NCBI GenBank assembly: GCA_023159155.1
Contig: JAJNNX010000005.1
Span: 744,001 to 808,000 of the forward strand
Direction: 5' to 3'
Origin: Ustulina deusta
Lineage: Eukaryota; Ascomycota; Sordariomycetes; Xylariales; Xylariaceae
Length of the DNA stretch: 64,000 nucleotides
The position numbers and the translations under genes were made by a program. Below are positions 26,311 to 37,724 of this stretch, piece after piece (position 1 is the first letter of the stretch; each line of letters begins with the position of its first letter). The notes beneath the pieces were generated by a model. The model had not been told where the DNA came from. It searched no databases and saw only the letters and a list, made by a program, of their open reading frames with translations.

Positions 26311-27498
26311 CTAGTCATCTGTCAGATCAACCACATCTACTTCTCTGCCATCCTGAAGCCGTGATCGCTTAGTAGGCCGAGGCAACGGAGGATCTTGGGT
26401 CAGGTCAAGGACCTCGCCGAACTCGCGTTTGATTAGAGGGCCTCTATTCTCATGCTTGATTCTCTTCGCCTAATAAAAACCTGTGAGATAGGTCATCATA
26501 TAGGAATGAGAGGGTATCACTCACGCGTAGTTCGTCCAGTCGTTCTCTAGCTAGGCGATCCCTCTCGGCCGGTGTCAAATTTTCAAAAGTAGGCGAACGT
26601 GACGGACTGCGCGGAATGATGAGCTCGCGCTTAAGAGCATCTTAGGGTTTAGTTAGCAGTTGGACTGGGACCCCTTGTGGATTTATGTACATAGGACTAA
26701 ACATACCCCTAGATCGATACATGAATTTAAAGACGAGGATGGGACCATTGTCCTCCTCAAGGTTGCGAGTCTCAATCCATGTGGGAGTGGAAATCGACTC
26801 GCAGACACCATATCTGGGCGGTGTCAGCTCGGTGTTTCTCGAAGGAGAGGCGATGGTGAGCCTGACGATGTACCATGCGAAACAGCTTTCCCTTTCAGGG
26901 ACTTCTCTGCCAGCTCGAAGGCTCCTGACTTGGCGTCAGTGGCGCGACGAGACGTATACGGGCTGCCGCGCTCAGTGACGCGCGTGAACTTGACTTCGAT
27001 AGTGCCGAGGGCCTTCGCGACTTTGAGGTCCTTCTCTACCTGCTCCTTTCGAGCATCATCGGCTATGGAGCTGGTTAACGAGGGGTATTAGAACCTGGAA
27101 GGAGGGCGTGTACTTGTCTTCACAGCGGCAAATCTAAATTTCCGTAAAGACCATAAAGCAGAGATGCCGTCGCAAACCTCCTTCCCTCTGACTAGACGCG
27201 TAGCGACGGCGCCATAGTCCGTCTCCCCACGGCGCATAATACAGCCACGGATGTGCTTCCCGTCTACGCAGACAGTGGCGACCAAACTGTGGTTGCGGTA
27301 TCCCCAGTGGTAGTTCGAGTCGACGACAATAGAGACGTCGAACTCGGCATTGTCAACACACTCGATGTACTTGTTTGCCGAGGGACAGGCAGCTGCATCG
27401 TCGCTGTCATGGGCGTCTGGATCCTCCAGCTCAGGCAGCGGTCGCTCGCGACACCGCACTGTGACCGTGATGCCCGGGACGTCCTCGTGGATGGCCAT
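26311..27498 (-). CDS. DUF7918-containing protein
   Basis: Five minus-strand exons: 27498..27114, 27062..26867, 26813..26707, 26640..26525 and 26469..26311, giving 320 residues. The N-terminal domain begins MAIHEDVPGITVTVRC and continues through FDVSIVVDSNYHWGYRN, matching fungal DUF7918 proteins. Later landmarks are DDARKEQVEKDLKVAKALGT, SLKGKAVSHGTSYG and FKFMYRSRDALKRELIIPR. The C terminus is basic and ends with EVDVVDLTDD, resembling a SUMO-interacting motif, and carries PTKRSR as a possible nuclear signal. Intron 2 (26866..26814, 53 nt) uses a GTCAGG donor but a good CTGAC branch site; without it the frame stops early. Function is unknown; a nuclear role is inferred. The longer in-frame start at 27654 adds unlike sequence and was not used. 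Confidence 0.85.
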
Positions 27499-28897
27499 CT
27501 TGGGTGTTGCGCGGAGTAATGTGATGCTACGATACTGCACTATGCGCGCAACCGCGCCTCTGGCGAGATGAAGATGAGAGGCGCAGCCTTGGAATGGGAG
27601 TGCGAGTGATGAAATGAGATGCAGGCGCAGGAGTCGGGGTGGGAATTGTAGCACGTTGTGAAGGTTTGCTGGCTGTGCAGTGTGTGCTCTCCCCCCGAGG
27701 TATCAAGGTAGGCACTCGGCCAGTGCCAGCCGCAAATACTGGCGCGCGGTTGCCCAGGTGGGTGTGATGTAGAGATGGTGTAGGTATACCCAGTGCCCAA
27801 GTCGGTTAGGTAGGACGCCTGCACTGCAAGATACTTACCTAAAGTACCTGCCCAAGTGTTGCTGGGACTTACCTGGGAAGTACCTAGGTAGACAGCCTTG
27901 TCAGTTCGGACACGGCGAATAAGAAAAAGGTGAAGTCAGCGAGTTCGGCGGGCGCCTGGTGCATCTCTCTACCCTTGGCGAGCACGTTCATTGGTAGATG
28001 GACTCTTCCCTTCAGAATTGCTGTGCCATCTGCGCACACGCGTTTTAATAGATAAGGAGGTGCCCTTATAAACATAGTGGATAGCAGCTATGTAATTTAT
28101 ATTACTGTACTGCTTCTGCCTCACCTGAAGCCAGGAATTCTTGACAACCCATCCATGTATCAGGCATGATTGGCGATCCCTTTCAGCTCTGTTCTCTTGC
28201 TCTCCTTCTCGCTACCTAATCGAGCTACCTACCTATATACCGAAGTTACGACTGAGGCCTCATCCAGTCGATTGACATGACTACATTTTTTTAACCCTTT
28301 GTGACATCGCTTAAACCCAGATATGAACGAGTCGGACCCTTGCTAATTGGTGAACGCCTGGAATTCATATATATCCATGTCTTCAAACTATTTGGTATCT
28401 CAATTGCCAGGTCGGAATTCATGCTTTTTGCAGCATCCGACAAGATATAGTGGTGGCGCATTGACGCAGCCCTGGTTGGTCGCTTGACCGATGGGGTAGT
28501 TCCTCTTAGCAATGATTGAGCTACCTGCCTAAATTTTGCGGATATAAGTAAATAGAGCTTCGAGCTCTCGTCCCAGACACTGCTCTCTATGCCTCTTGTG
28601 CCCTGGTGCGATGGGAAAGGATAGTAGACTCATTTCGTCTCAGATTAGCGCAAAAGACCTATATCCCTGAGATTGATATATATCGTTGATTCGCCATTAG
28701 ATCACTGACTCGCGGGGACCGAGATATGCTCTGTAAGGAGTCTTCGGGAGGAACCTGATGATGCTCGATGACGAGCGTGTTCAGCGAATCCAGAGGATCC
28801 GGTGTGGGCATATGTCGAGAGCTGCTATTTGTGTCCTTGCACCTGGAATGTGGAATGACAGGCGCTGTATGCTGAGCGCCGTGTAGAACTCTGCTCC
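27499..28897. other. intergenic spacer
   Basis: Promoter side of the DUF7918 gene and 3' flank of the cyclophilin gene. TACCTAGGTA words cluster at 27830-27890. No gene supported; the short frames at 27884-28075 and 28291-28512 look random. Confidence 0.4.
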
Positions 28898-29466
28898 TCA
28901 TCCGGCGACAGGATTGGCGTGTATCGTCACTTTCTCGATGAAAACCTTTTCCTTAGGCCTGTTTTTCTTGTCGATCTCGACGGCTTCTAGCTTGGCTAGC
29001 GTCCTAAGACTATCATCTCCCAAAAGCTTTCCAAAGACCGTATTCAGACCATCCAAGTGCGGCGCCTTGTCAAACAGGACGAAGAACTGTGAGCCGTTGG
29101 TGCTCGCTCCTTTGTTGGCCATAGATACGATCCCGCGTGCATTATGCTTCAGCGCCGGACGTATCTCGTCCTCAAACGTTCCACCCCATATCGACTTTCC
29201 GCCCTTTGGGTTGTCTGGGGTCGGGGTCGCTGGGCCGCCAGTCTGGACCATGAAGCCAGGGATCAATCGGTGAAAGGGAGACTGGTCGTAGTAGTTAGAT
29301 GCACAGAGCGCAAGGAAATTCTGCAACAATACGCATTAGTTTTGTGTGTCCCAGTAAAGGTTCGTGTTGAGATGGGCGAAGAACCAACTTCAGTAGTCTT
29401 GGGTACGCTCTCGCAGAAGACCTCGATCTTGAGATCACCCAAGTTGGTGTGTAGGGTCACAGACAT
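28898..29466 (-). CDS. Cyclophilin-type peptidyl-prolyl isomerase, PPIL3 class
   Basis: Exons 29466..29389 and 29320..28898 on the minus strand, 166 residues, close to human PPIL3 (161). It starts MSVTLHTNLGDLKIEVFCE, typical of the PPIL class that lacks the N-terminal extension of cyclophilin A. The active-site core is intact: FHRLIPGFMVQTGGP with the catalytic Arg, SMANKGASTNGSQFFVLF, and HLDGLNTVFGKLLG. The Trp of cyclophilin A that governs cyclosporin binding is replaced by His in HLDG. PPIL3 is a spliceosome-associated prolyl isomerase in animals; that role is presumed here. The intron is 68 nt and phase 0. Confidence 0.95.
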
Positions 29467-32400
29467 GGTGTAAATATTTGGCGACCTTATTCAATCCTCA
29501 TGCTCAATGGGGTTGATATGTATAGCAAGATACAAGGTGGTCGACGCATAGGTCATAGGTAGGTATCAGCAAGAACGGGGAAAATGTCAACAAATTGGAG
29601 ATGGAGCCGAATCCACTTTACTGACTTAGAGATTTGTGCCTATCTAAGGTACTTACCTATAGGTACCTACCTAGGTCCGTAGGTACTTACAATACTTAGG
29701 TAGTCCAACTCCCCACATCACCGACTCATAGAGTCATAGTGTATATGTAGCACCCACTAGGTACTGTCTAAAGCTGATTTGTACGTAGGGCTGGGTTGGC
29801 GAATCGTATTACACAGCTGTGTGCCTATAGAGGTATTCTCTTTGTATAAGTACCTACACGCTGCTAAACGACTTACGATAAGTACTGTAAGCAACCGTTT
29901 GACGAATTTAGAAGTCACACACTATACTACAAACAAAGACAACAGAGATATCCCATCAACTGTTTATTCTCTATTATATATATTTTATGGAAGAGTCGAA
30001 TCGGTAAGCACTAGTTGGTACTGATGTTTAATGGTCCACCTCCCTCGGACTTCTTCGGACTCTAAATCAAATGCGAAATCTACCAGGCTAGAGGTAGAGA
30101 GAGTTACTAGTAACCTGAACACATCAATTTAACAAAAGCTTCTCGAAATATACGTGCATAAAATGAGCATTGGGGTGCATAGGTATCCATACGACTCCAA
30201 GTCTCGGGGATGGAGGTGACATAGGTACCTATACCACAATCCCGGGCGCATCTGCCAAAACCCTGATGGCATCCGTGGCGGCTAGGGCAGTAGGATTCGC
30301 TAAGTCAGCCTTATTTGGGTTTCCGACCGTCTTTGGTCAACCCTGTTGCCATGCATAAATCGGCAAACGTCAGCTTAGCCCCTTCCAGGAGTCTCCAACT
30401 AAAAGTCCTACACTAGGCTAGCCTAAATCAGTTAGTATCTAGATGCATGAATGGTGAGAATGAGTGCCACAAGTCTCCAGTCCCACGTGTTAAGGCGCCA
30501 AACGGCTATGCGTACGAAGGGCGTAACCTACATATATCTACATATGTATAACCTGGGGCTCGTGGCCTGGGAATCATTTGCTTACGCTGCGAACAAGGTA
30601 TGCGTGCTTGAAAAGTGTAAGTTTTTATCTCAGGCTTAGGTATGATTTCTGGTGTTCTTAGATTCCGCTGATTTTCCGTTTCTTCTCGTCTTACAATGTA
30701 CCCTCCAAATTGTAAGACCTAAGCTTCAGCCAAACCCAGTTCTTTCAGCTTCTAGGCACCTCCTTAGCTCTCTCGCTCAGCTTTATTCCCTAATTCAAAT
30801 CATGCCAAAACGTCTAAACATCTTGGTTGGACGTGGTCAAGTGTATGAATCTAACCTAACGATCGTGGAAGTAATGTCGGGTTATTTATCTTGTCGCTTG
30901 ATATCTAAAGGTATCTGTCAATTACCTATCTCCCCCATGGTAGAAAGCATGGTTCAATTTTCGTTTAGTGCAAAGCTGCAAACTGTTGATTGCTAACCCC
31001 TTTTCATACATTTTCATACCTACCTCTGGTCTTCTCATCAGCGCGCGCTCGCTTTCTCTCAACGGTCTTTTCACGTGTCACGAAGAAAGGCGATTGCGAA
31101 GCGGTGTTGCATCATGGGGAGTTAGCTACAGGGTGGTGACCTTGTGATAGGTGCACTTCTATATAGTACCTGCAACCTACTTTATACTTAAGTATTGTAG
31201 TGTATCTATCCTATGTCTCCAGTCAGCACTCTTCGTCGGTCACTAATTCGTCACTGGTTTTACCGTCCCAAATCGGAACGAGAATCCTACCTGACCTATA
31301 TGCCTGCCGCTTTTAGCCCGAACTTCGTCTGAACTTGGCCTGTCTACTAACAATACTAACCGTTTTCACTCTAAACGGATTCTAAGTGCTAAATTCGCCA
31401 TGCATTATGCCATGCACGTATGATACTGTAGGTACTTAGTAATATGATATCTTTAGATCTAACTCGAAGGTTGCACAGTCGGCAAACTGTCGCAACTCCA
31501 GGGGGGATATCGCTCCCTGACCAGATCCGGCGAGGTGTGTGAGCATCACCTCGTTCTTCAAATGACTGTCAAGCTGGTCGTCTTGAGGTCGTCACCAAGA
31601 ATCCATGGATTTCGGTGGGCGCCCATGGTATGTATAGGCCCTTGTAAGCCGGCTCGCAGTAAAATTCCGTCAACCTTAAAGCGATGACCACCAAGTATTC
31701 TGGAGAGCTTTCGCTTCTATTGAATTGTTTCCCTCTTCTGTTTTGGAATAACCTAACTAGACTCCCGCTGATATTAACTGATCTTTGGCCCTAACAGATA
31801 GCCACAAGTCGAGGTGTTGTATTACCTACTTAGGTACAAGTGTATAAATAGCTAGATACAATATATCAAACCGATATATTTTGGTTCGTTACTTCGAGTT
31901 CGACCTCTCACACTCAATTCAGTGCACGTGCGATATGCTACGAAGGATCGCTGTCGATTGCCCTTATTGCATTATTGCAGGAATCTAGACGCCTCTATAG
32001 ATAGGTCTGCTGCGAGATGAGCTCCTAGTTTGTCGGTACCATTTTGGCCTCGGCAAAGACTCCTTCTCTACCTAAGAGCGGCTCGGACCTGGGCTGCGTG
32101 GCTCCTCTTTCAAAGACGTCTTACTCGTTTCGGTCCACATCACTGGCGTAGGCTACGTCAACAGCAGCAATAATTCTCCGTCTTTCGTGGGCATATCAAC
32201 TTCAGACCTACGACATTTGGAATCATATATAGCTTCGAACGGAAGGGCTACGCCTAATATATCAAATCGCACGAGGTTCAAGTCGGAAAAGATACCGATA
32301 TTATTTACAAAGTCACTAAATTTCTCTTCGGCAATACACAATGTCGGGAGGGTGCGTTAATCGTCTCTACAGAGCCTAGTCAGGAACCGACGTTTTGTAC

Positions 32401-34170
32401 TCGTTACGTACGGGCAAGACCGATTGGGAATGCGTGGAACAGCTCGGTATACGCCCATTGTATAACCTGGAAGTGAAAGATCGTCTGGTTCCCTTTGCTA
32501 ATGGCTGCTGTAAAAGATTGGAATTATCGCAGCAACAGGCCCAAGACCAGACCCAGCTCGCCCATACAAGCAACGCCATCTTCTCTAAAAGCAGTTTCAA
32601 AGGCATGGCAGGCGCCTGAGCAACGAACAGTCGTCTTTCGTATTTCTCTTCGAAGGTTACGCAGAAATACGGGTCCAGTCGAAACCAGAGCCGCCGAGGA
32701 AGGAGAAAAAGCCCCGACCAGAGAAGACGCCCAAGGAGAGGGCTCAGCGCCGGCAACGCAAAAAGCTTGTTGGATGATGAGTGAGCTGGACGCTTTTCTC
32801 ATTGTCTAGTGAATACAGGCCAATGAAAATGCACAAGCCAATGAAATAACCTCGGCTGCACTTTTCACTCTGGCCGCCATAGATCCTCATATAGCACACG
32901 AAGGACTCCCTTCACATGAACCGGCGCCAATGGCTCCTCTCGTCTCTCGGCTAGGAGGTTTGTTTGTTTAGCCAAGTATACATATCACAGGTCGCTTGTG
33001 ATAATTACACCACTGATCAAGAGATCAGTACCTGCAAGTCTACCCTGTGTCAATACGTCGCCTTTTTGTTCCGCAGTGAGAACTGTATGTAATACTGCCT
33101 GATGACGACAGCAGCCGCAAGCCATCTTTGTAAGCGATCACAGTAAGCCACATGGGAATCAGAGACGTGGTATATTCAAAAATGTGGGCTCAAGAAGACG
33201 TCCGGTTACCTCGGTCATGTATCTGGGGGCGGCCAATTTGTGTCCCGTAAGACCTAGTAACGGTTTCGAGAACCGTTTCTTTATACATCATGAGCTTTTT
33301 ACATAAACTCGTTTAGGTATGCGTGAATGAATAGGTACCTACCTACTAGGTAGGACTACATGGAGTAGGTATCTAGACTAGACTAGTCTAGTATGAGGAC
33401 CGGGAGAGCCAAGCCTGACTAAAAGCGGCGATCACGCTAAGCCCAATTCGGGTGTGGCCCAGAAAGTGGTGGGCGCTGCAAAATCCGGAACCTCCATCCT
33501 CCCATCCCCTGGCGGCTAACTGCTTACCCTTATTTTGGCGCTTGGTTGAATCTACACGGCAGCATCTATTGACTGCGGTGCGGTGGTGGAGCACTGTTCT
33601 ATTTGCAGCCTTAACGGACTAATCTGAATCTACATCTAGTGTACACGGGAATCAATCAATCAACACACTGATTCTCCCCATTTCCATCTCCGCCGCCGCA
33701 TTCGCGCTCGCCGTTGTCCTCCACCCCCTATCGACCGGAACACCGACCACCTGGAGTGTGCTACGTACTAGACTAGCTTTCAGCTCACCTTCCCGTCGAT
33801 TCCCCCGCTCCCCGCAAATTGGCTTTCGGTCGCTGTCAATGCGAACTCTGTCGACAACCTTACCAACAACCTTCACGGCCTGGTAAGACGACGGCCCCGA
33901 CCTTTGATAACCTCGCCCGTCGCCCGTCACCCGCTGCCCGCCCTGTACGCCGACTCTTGAGCGCTGTGGTGATTGCACCACCTCGCCAACGTGAACCATT
34001 CGGCCCCTGCGTTCCTCTCGTCTGTCCACCGGCGCACAGCCGTAGACGGAGGATAGATGTGGTCGACACTGCGCCGCTGTTGTTGCCGTTACTAGATCCG
34101 AACGCCGCCATCGCCATATCCTATTCCCCAGCATCGCCACCTTGATGACGATCATCCCGTACGACAAAAT
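29467..34170. other. long gene-poor spacer
   Basis: About 4.7 kb without a supported gene. TAGGTA-type words are dense at 29560-29700 and 33330-33375. Between about 32150 and 32790 two reading frames look slightly protein-like (SYIASNGRATPNISNRTRF at about 32225 and YAEIRVQSKPEPPRKEKKPR at about 32655) but are broken by stops; see findings. From about 33650 to 34170 the sequence is GC-richer and should hold the arrestin gene's promoter and leader. Confidence 0.4.
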
Positions 34171-35666
34171 ATGTCGGATCGAGTGGCCGCCTTTGTCCGT
34201 GTTTCGGGCCCGCCAAACAGTAGTTTCTTGGTCGGATATCCAGGTATTTCCGCGACGTTGGTAAGTGCGAAATGGTTGTTATGGCTTGAACTCGGGTGCT
34301 GTATGGTTGTCGCATTGGGCCCCCTCTGCTGAACTCCATCTTCCTGGGAAAGGCGTCGCATTTGGAGCCCAGTTCTAATACTCGATGCGTCTCGTCTCCT
34401 TCCATCGTTCATTCATCAACAGGGCATGGAGTGCCGAGGAATGGTAGACTGACAGGATTATTTAGCCGCGTATCGAAGGCAAAGTCGAAATTCGCCCACA
34501 ACAAGGTATTTCCGCTCCTGTCGCCATCTCCCTTGTTAGAATATGTCTACAACGAAGAGAAACCATCCACCCTGCCGCGGAAAACATGGCCAAGCGCCAT
34601 CTTGGTACCCCTCGACGGGAGACGACCGATGTCGTTGGCAAGGAGCTTTTACTATATCGATGCGCATCTGGTAAGGAGGCGGATAATGTTATCGCCATGG
34701 ATCTGCCTTTTGTCTTGTTTATACCCTTCGGGCGAGGAGGCGAAGAGACAAATCGAAGAATACCGCCGGCATCGTTACAGCTTCCTAGTAGGACTGCTGA
34801 AACATACTATGAATTGGTCGTGACGGTACAGCAGGGCCAAAGCCAGCAGAATAAGTACGCATTCCCAGTACCTTTGCAGCGATATGACACATTATCAACC
34901 TTTGGAATGTACAATCGCCCGGAGACTAAAATTGCTACTACCGATAACATTGTTACGCTTGTTATATCATTACCGAGATGGAGCTATGGCCCAACGGACC
35001 CGATCACTGTCTATATCAAATTGGCTCCAAACCTGGACTGGATGGCCAAGGCTAGGAAAGTCACAATAAAGAGCATTACCCTGGCGATCGAGGAGGAGAT
35101 AACCTTCAACCCCGAAGGCGACGAACCGACGAAAAAAATCAACCGGATACAGAAGCACGTCCAGAATGTGGGAACAAAGTTATCTGAAAACGGCTATGTG
35201 ACAAATATGGATGTCATATTTCCGCATAAGGACTTACGAGATTCGAACGGAATCATCCGGAGAGGGCAACCTGCGTTTCCTAATTACGAGGTGACGTCTT
35301 TCACCACGACATCAACTCTTTATAAAATAGAATTCTTTTTGAGCATTAAGGTATGTATGCGCCACTACGGTTTCGTGGTTTTTCTGGAAACAACGGATAT
35401 CCACTAACACGATGACCCTGAAGGCAAGCATGACTTCGGCGAGAGACATCACTCTTCGGCAACCTATTGTGATCTGTCCTCTGGATCACCAAGCCTGTAA
35501 GGAAGAGATGGATGCTATTGAGCAAGCGGCGAAAGATGCCTCGTCTGTGGACCAAGCCAATCCCATGCTGCCAGCTGCGAGTGTTGTGTTGGCTAATGAT
35601 TCTAACGCCCTAGCCACATTAGGGCTTTGTCTGGTAGGGGGACAGAAGAGACCCCTTATTGAATGA
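34171..35666 (+). CDS. Arrestin-like protein
   Basis: Exons 34171..34260, 34466..35350 and 35424..35666, all phase 0, 405 residues. It opens MSDRVAAFVRVSGPPNSSF with FLVGYPGISATLPRIEGKVE spanning the first junction, as in fungal arrestin-domain proteins. Later parts show beta-rich arrestin features: YYELVVTVQQG, FPVPLQRYDTLSTFG, ITVYIKLAPN, KVTIKSITLAIEEEITFNPEG and DITLRQPIVICPLDHQ. Such proteins act as adaptors that bring Nedd4-type ubiquitin ligases to membrane transporters. No PPxY motif is evident in what I translated, so the link to a ligase is open. The first intron is 205 nt, long for this window. I cannot assign it to a named yeast ART. Confidence 0.85.
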
Positions 35667-37142
35667 ATAGGAGCTGGGTATGACGTCTTAAAACGACACG
35701 AAGGAAAAATGAGAAAAGCTGTGGTGGACGATGGGCAGTAATGACAGTTTTCGCCTACAGGGAATGGTCATTGCAGTAACCGAGATTTCGCTAAGGACCA
35801 ATAACTCAGCTTCGCTTTTATTTTGGCCTTCGACGATCACAATCTCCTACTAACAACTGAGAAACAAGACTGCCTGCACCAATCATAGCAAGTATCATAG
35901 CAAGTACCATGGCGTGGTACCGCGATATACGCTTGCAGCCAATATTCGGACGATAAAATTGGCCAATACCTGTTACGCAAACTTTGGTACCCATTTTACT
36001 CTATCATTCGGGTACTTTGGATTGTGGAAGTCCAGAGCTGTCATGACAGACACCGAATGCAGGTGTTGTTGGAAAGCTGTATACTTTGGGCAGGCCGCAG
36101 TCTTCGACGATCACCTGCACTAGTCAGACTTGTGGTTATAATAGAAGAAGAAAAGATGATTGGGCCAGAATCAAGGAACCAATGCGTCATTGTTTTCTTC
36201 GCTGCCTCCAAAGAATAAGCGAGATGCGGTGATTCGACATGGAGGCTTGGCGGCGTTCGGCATGATTGAAGGCAGGGAAGCCTAGTCTCGACGGGCCCAA
36301 GGCGCATCGGTGTCATCGGTGTCATCGGCGTTCTTAGGCATCTTGACGAGTTCGAGTGATTTCTGACATACCAAGAATTATCTGCTTCCCCGGAGTGGCC
36401 AACATATGAACATGCGCAACTTGTTATGCTGGCACTTGTTACGCTGGCCTGCGTCGGGACGGAATGGCTTTTCTGGCGAGACTTTTTTGATGACGGTCTT
36501 GGATCTGGAGGCGTTCTAGAACTACCAAGGGTTCTTTTCAAAGAAACCATTGGAGTATACCTGGAATATTAGGAAGGGGAATGGTTTACTGTAATCCAGG
36601 CAATTCAATACCCCGAACGACCTAAACTCGGAACAAAGGTTGTTTCGGTTGCGCAAGGATTGTCTAGTCCAGCTGTCCTCACGCGAGAGACGAACTGAAT
36701 AACAATTTGAAGTCAATTCAAACAGTTGTTTTGTCTGATGGGAACGCAGATTACACATTAAAGGATGAGACGGTGATGGTTAGGCAATGCATCTGGCATG
36801 TACAGGGCTAACTTATTCTCCCTGATCATCCATCCTACCATTGTTTACACCCAGCCTCAATCCTCATGGAACAGGAATTGACTAGAAATGATCATTTGAA
36901 TCTAGCAAGATCATAGAAAGCTTGCCAGTCCCTATGAATAAAGTAAAATGACCAACTCTAGGTAATCGTTGTCATTCTACGGTGACCGCCTTCACCTGGG
37001 TAGTTAATAAACAGAGGACAAATAGGTCTTGTGTTGCCACATCCCCCTCTACCTATATCACGAAGGCCGAACTCTTTCTCTCCACAGACCGAGTTCAATG
37101 CACATGATTTGAGGTTAGAAAGGCATAGATTAACCATGATCT
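35667..37142. other. intergenic spacer
   Basis: No gene supported. A triplicated GTGTCATCG-like word lies at about 36307-36330. The minus frame at 36041-36550 is repetitive and unlike protein. Confidence 0.4.
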
Positions 37143-37261
37143 GGGAGTTTGGCCGAGTGGTTAAGGCGCTGTGTTTAGGTCATAGGCTCTAGGCTTTATG
37201 CCGGCTTATACCATAAATCCCGCAGTGGGAAACCGCGCAGGTTCGAATCCTGCAGCTCTCA
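37143..37261 (+). tRNA. tRNA-Leu (anticodon UAG), intron-containing
   Basis: The acceptor stem pairs GGGAGTT (37143-37149) with AGCTCTC (37254-37260) using wobble pairs. The D arm reads TGGCCGAGTGGTTAAGGCG and matches an A box. The anticodon stem is CTGTG (37169-37173) with CGCAG (37221-37225); the anticodon TAG is at 37176-37178. An intron of about 40 nt follows position 37 (37180..37219). A variable arm (TGGGAAACCGC) and the T arm GCAGG-TTCGAAT-CCTGC, which includes the B box, complete a class II leucine tRNA. An unspliced fold with CATAG as the 3' anticodon strand would leave a variable arm over 50 nt and is rejected. Intron borders are by structure only. Confidence 0.92.
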
Positions 37262-37267
37262 AATTAC

Positions 37268-37273
37268 TTTTTT
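37268..37273 (+). terminator. RNA polymerase III terminator
   Basis: A run of six T begins seven bases after the mature tRNA-Leu end, the standard Pol III stop signal. Confidence 0.8.
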
Positions 37274-37724
37274 GTTGTTCTCCGATATATCCTCTCAAAC
37301 AATTTAGAACCCCAGTTCCTGCTCGGCCTCACAGCTAGTAGATATACCTATCTATCTATCTATCTATCTATACAAACAATTAGGGCTGAATGGCATGAAG
37401 TAGGCGTTTTTTTTGTTAATTTCTTTTATTTGTTTATTTAAGCTATGATCGTCTCGTTCTGTACCTATCTATCTATCTACACTGCTACCAGATTTATTTC
37501 CCAGGTACAGTGGGTCAAATTGTAGGTATCCAGTAGATAGAGAGGTACCTTAGAATCTGAGCTCCTGCCCCTCTAGCGTCGATTCACATCTCGATTTTCC
37601 TCTCTTACTTCCCTACTTTATTCCATTGTACAATGAAGCGTTGTGTGATCGAGTCATTGTAGGAGGCTTTAGCAACGCGAGGCCACCTAGGAAACAAGAC
37701 AGACGAATTTTTTCAAGCGCAAAG
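37274..37724. other. spacer and leader between tRNA-Leu and SEN54
   Basis: Contains the CTAT microsatellite and an AT-rich stretch. The SEN54 promoter must lie here unless it extends into the tRNA gene. An in-frame upstream start at 37626 exists but is less likely than 37725. Confidence 0.45.
37348..37372. repeat. (CTAT)6 microsatellite
   Basis: Perfect run of about six CTAT units, with a shorter second run at 37466-37479. Confidence 0.9.

Noticed and set aside
26820..26870. Apparent frameshift in the DUF7918 gene
   Set aside because: A 53-nt intron with a good branch site restores the frame and the expected residues, so no lesion is needed.
37181..37185. CATAG as the 3' anticodon strand, giving an intronless tRNA-Leu
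   Set aside because: It would leave a variable arm of more than 50 nt; CGCAG at 37221 pairs better and gives a normal arm.
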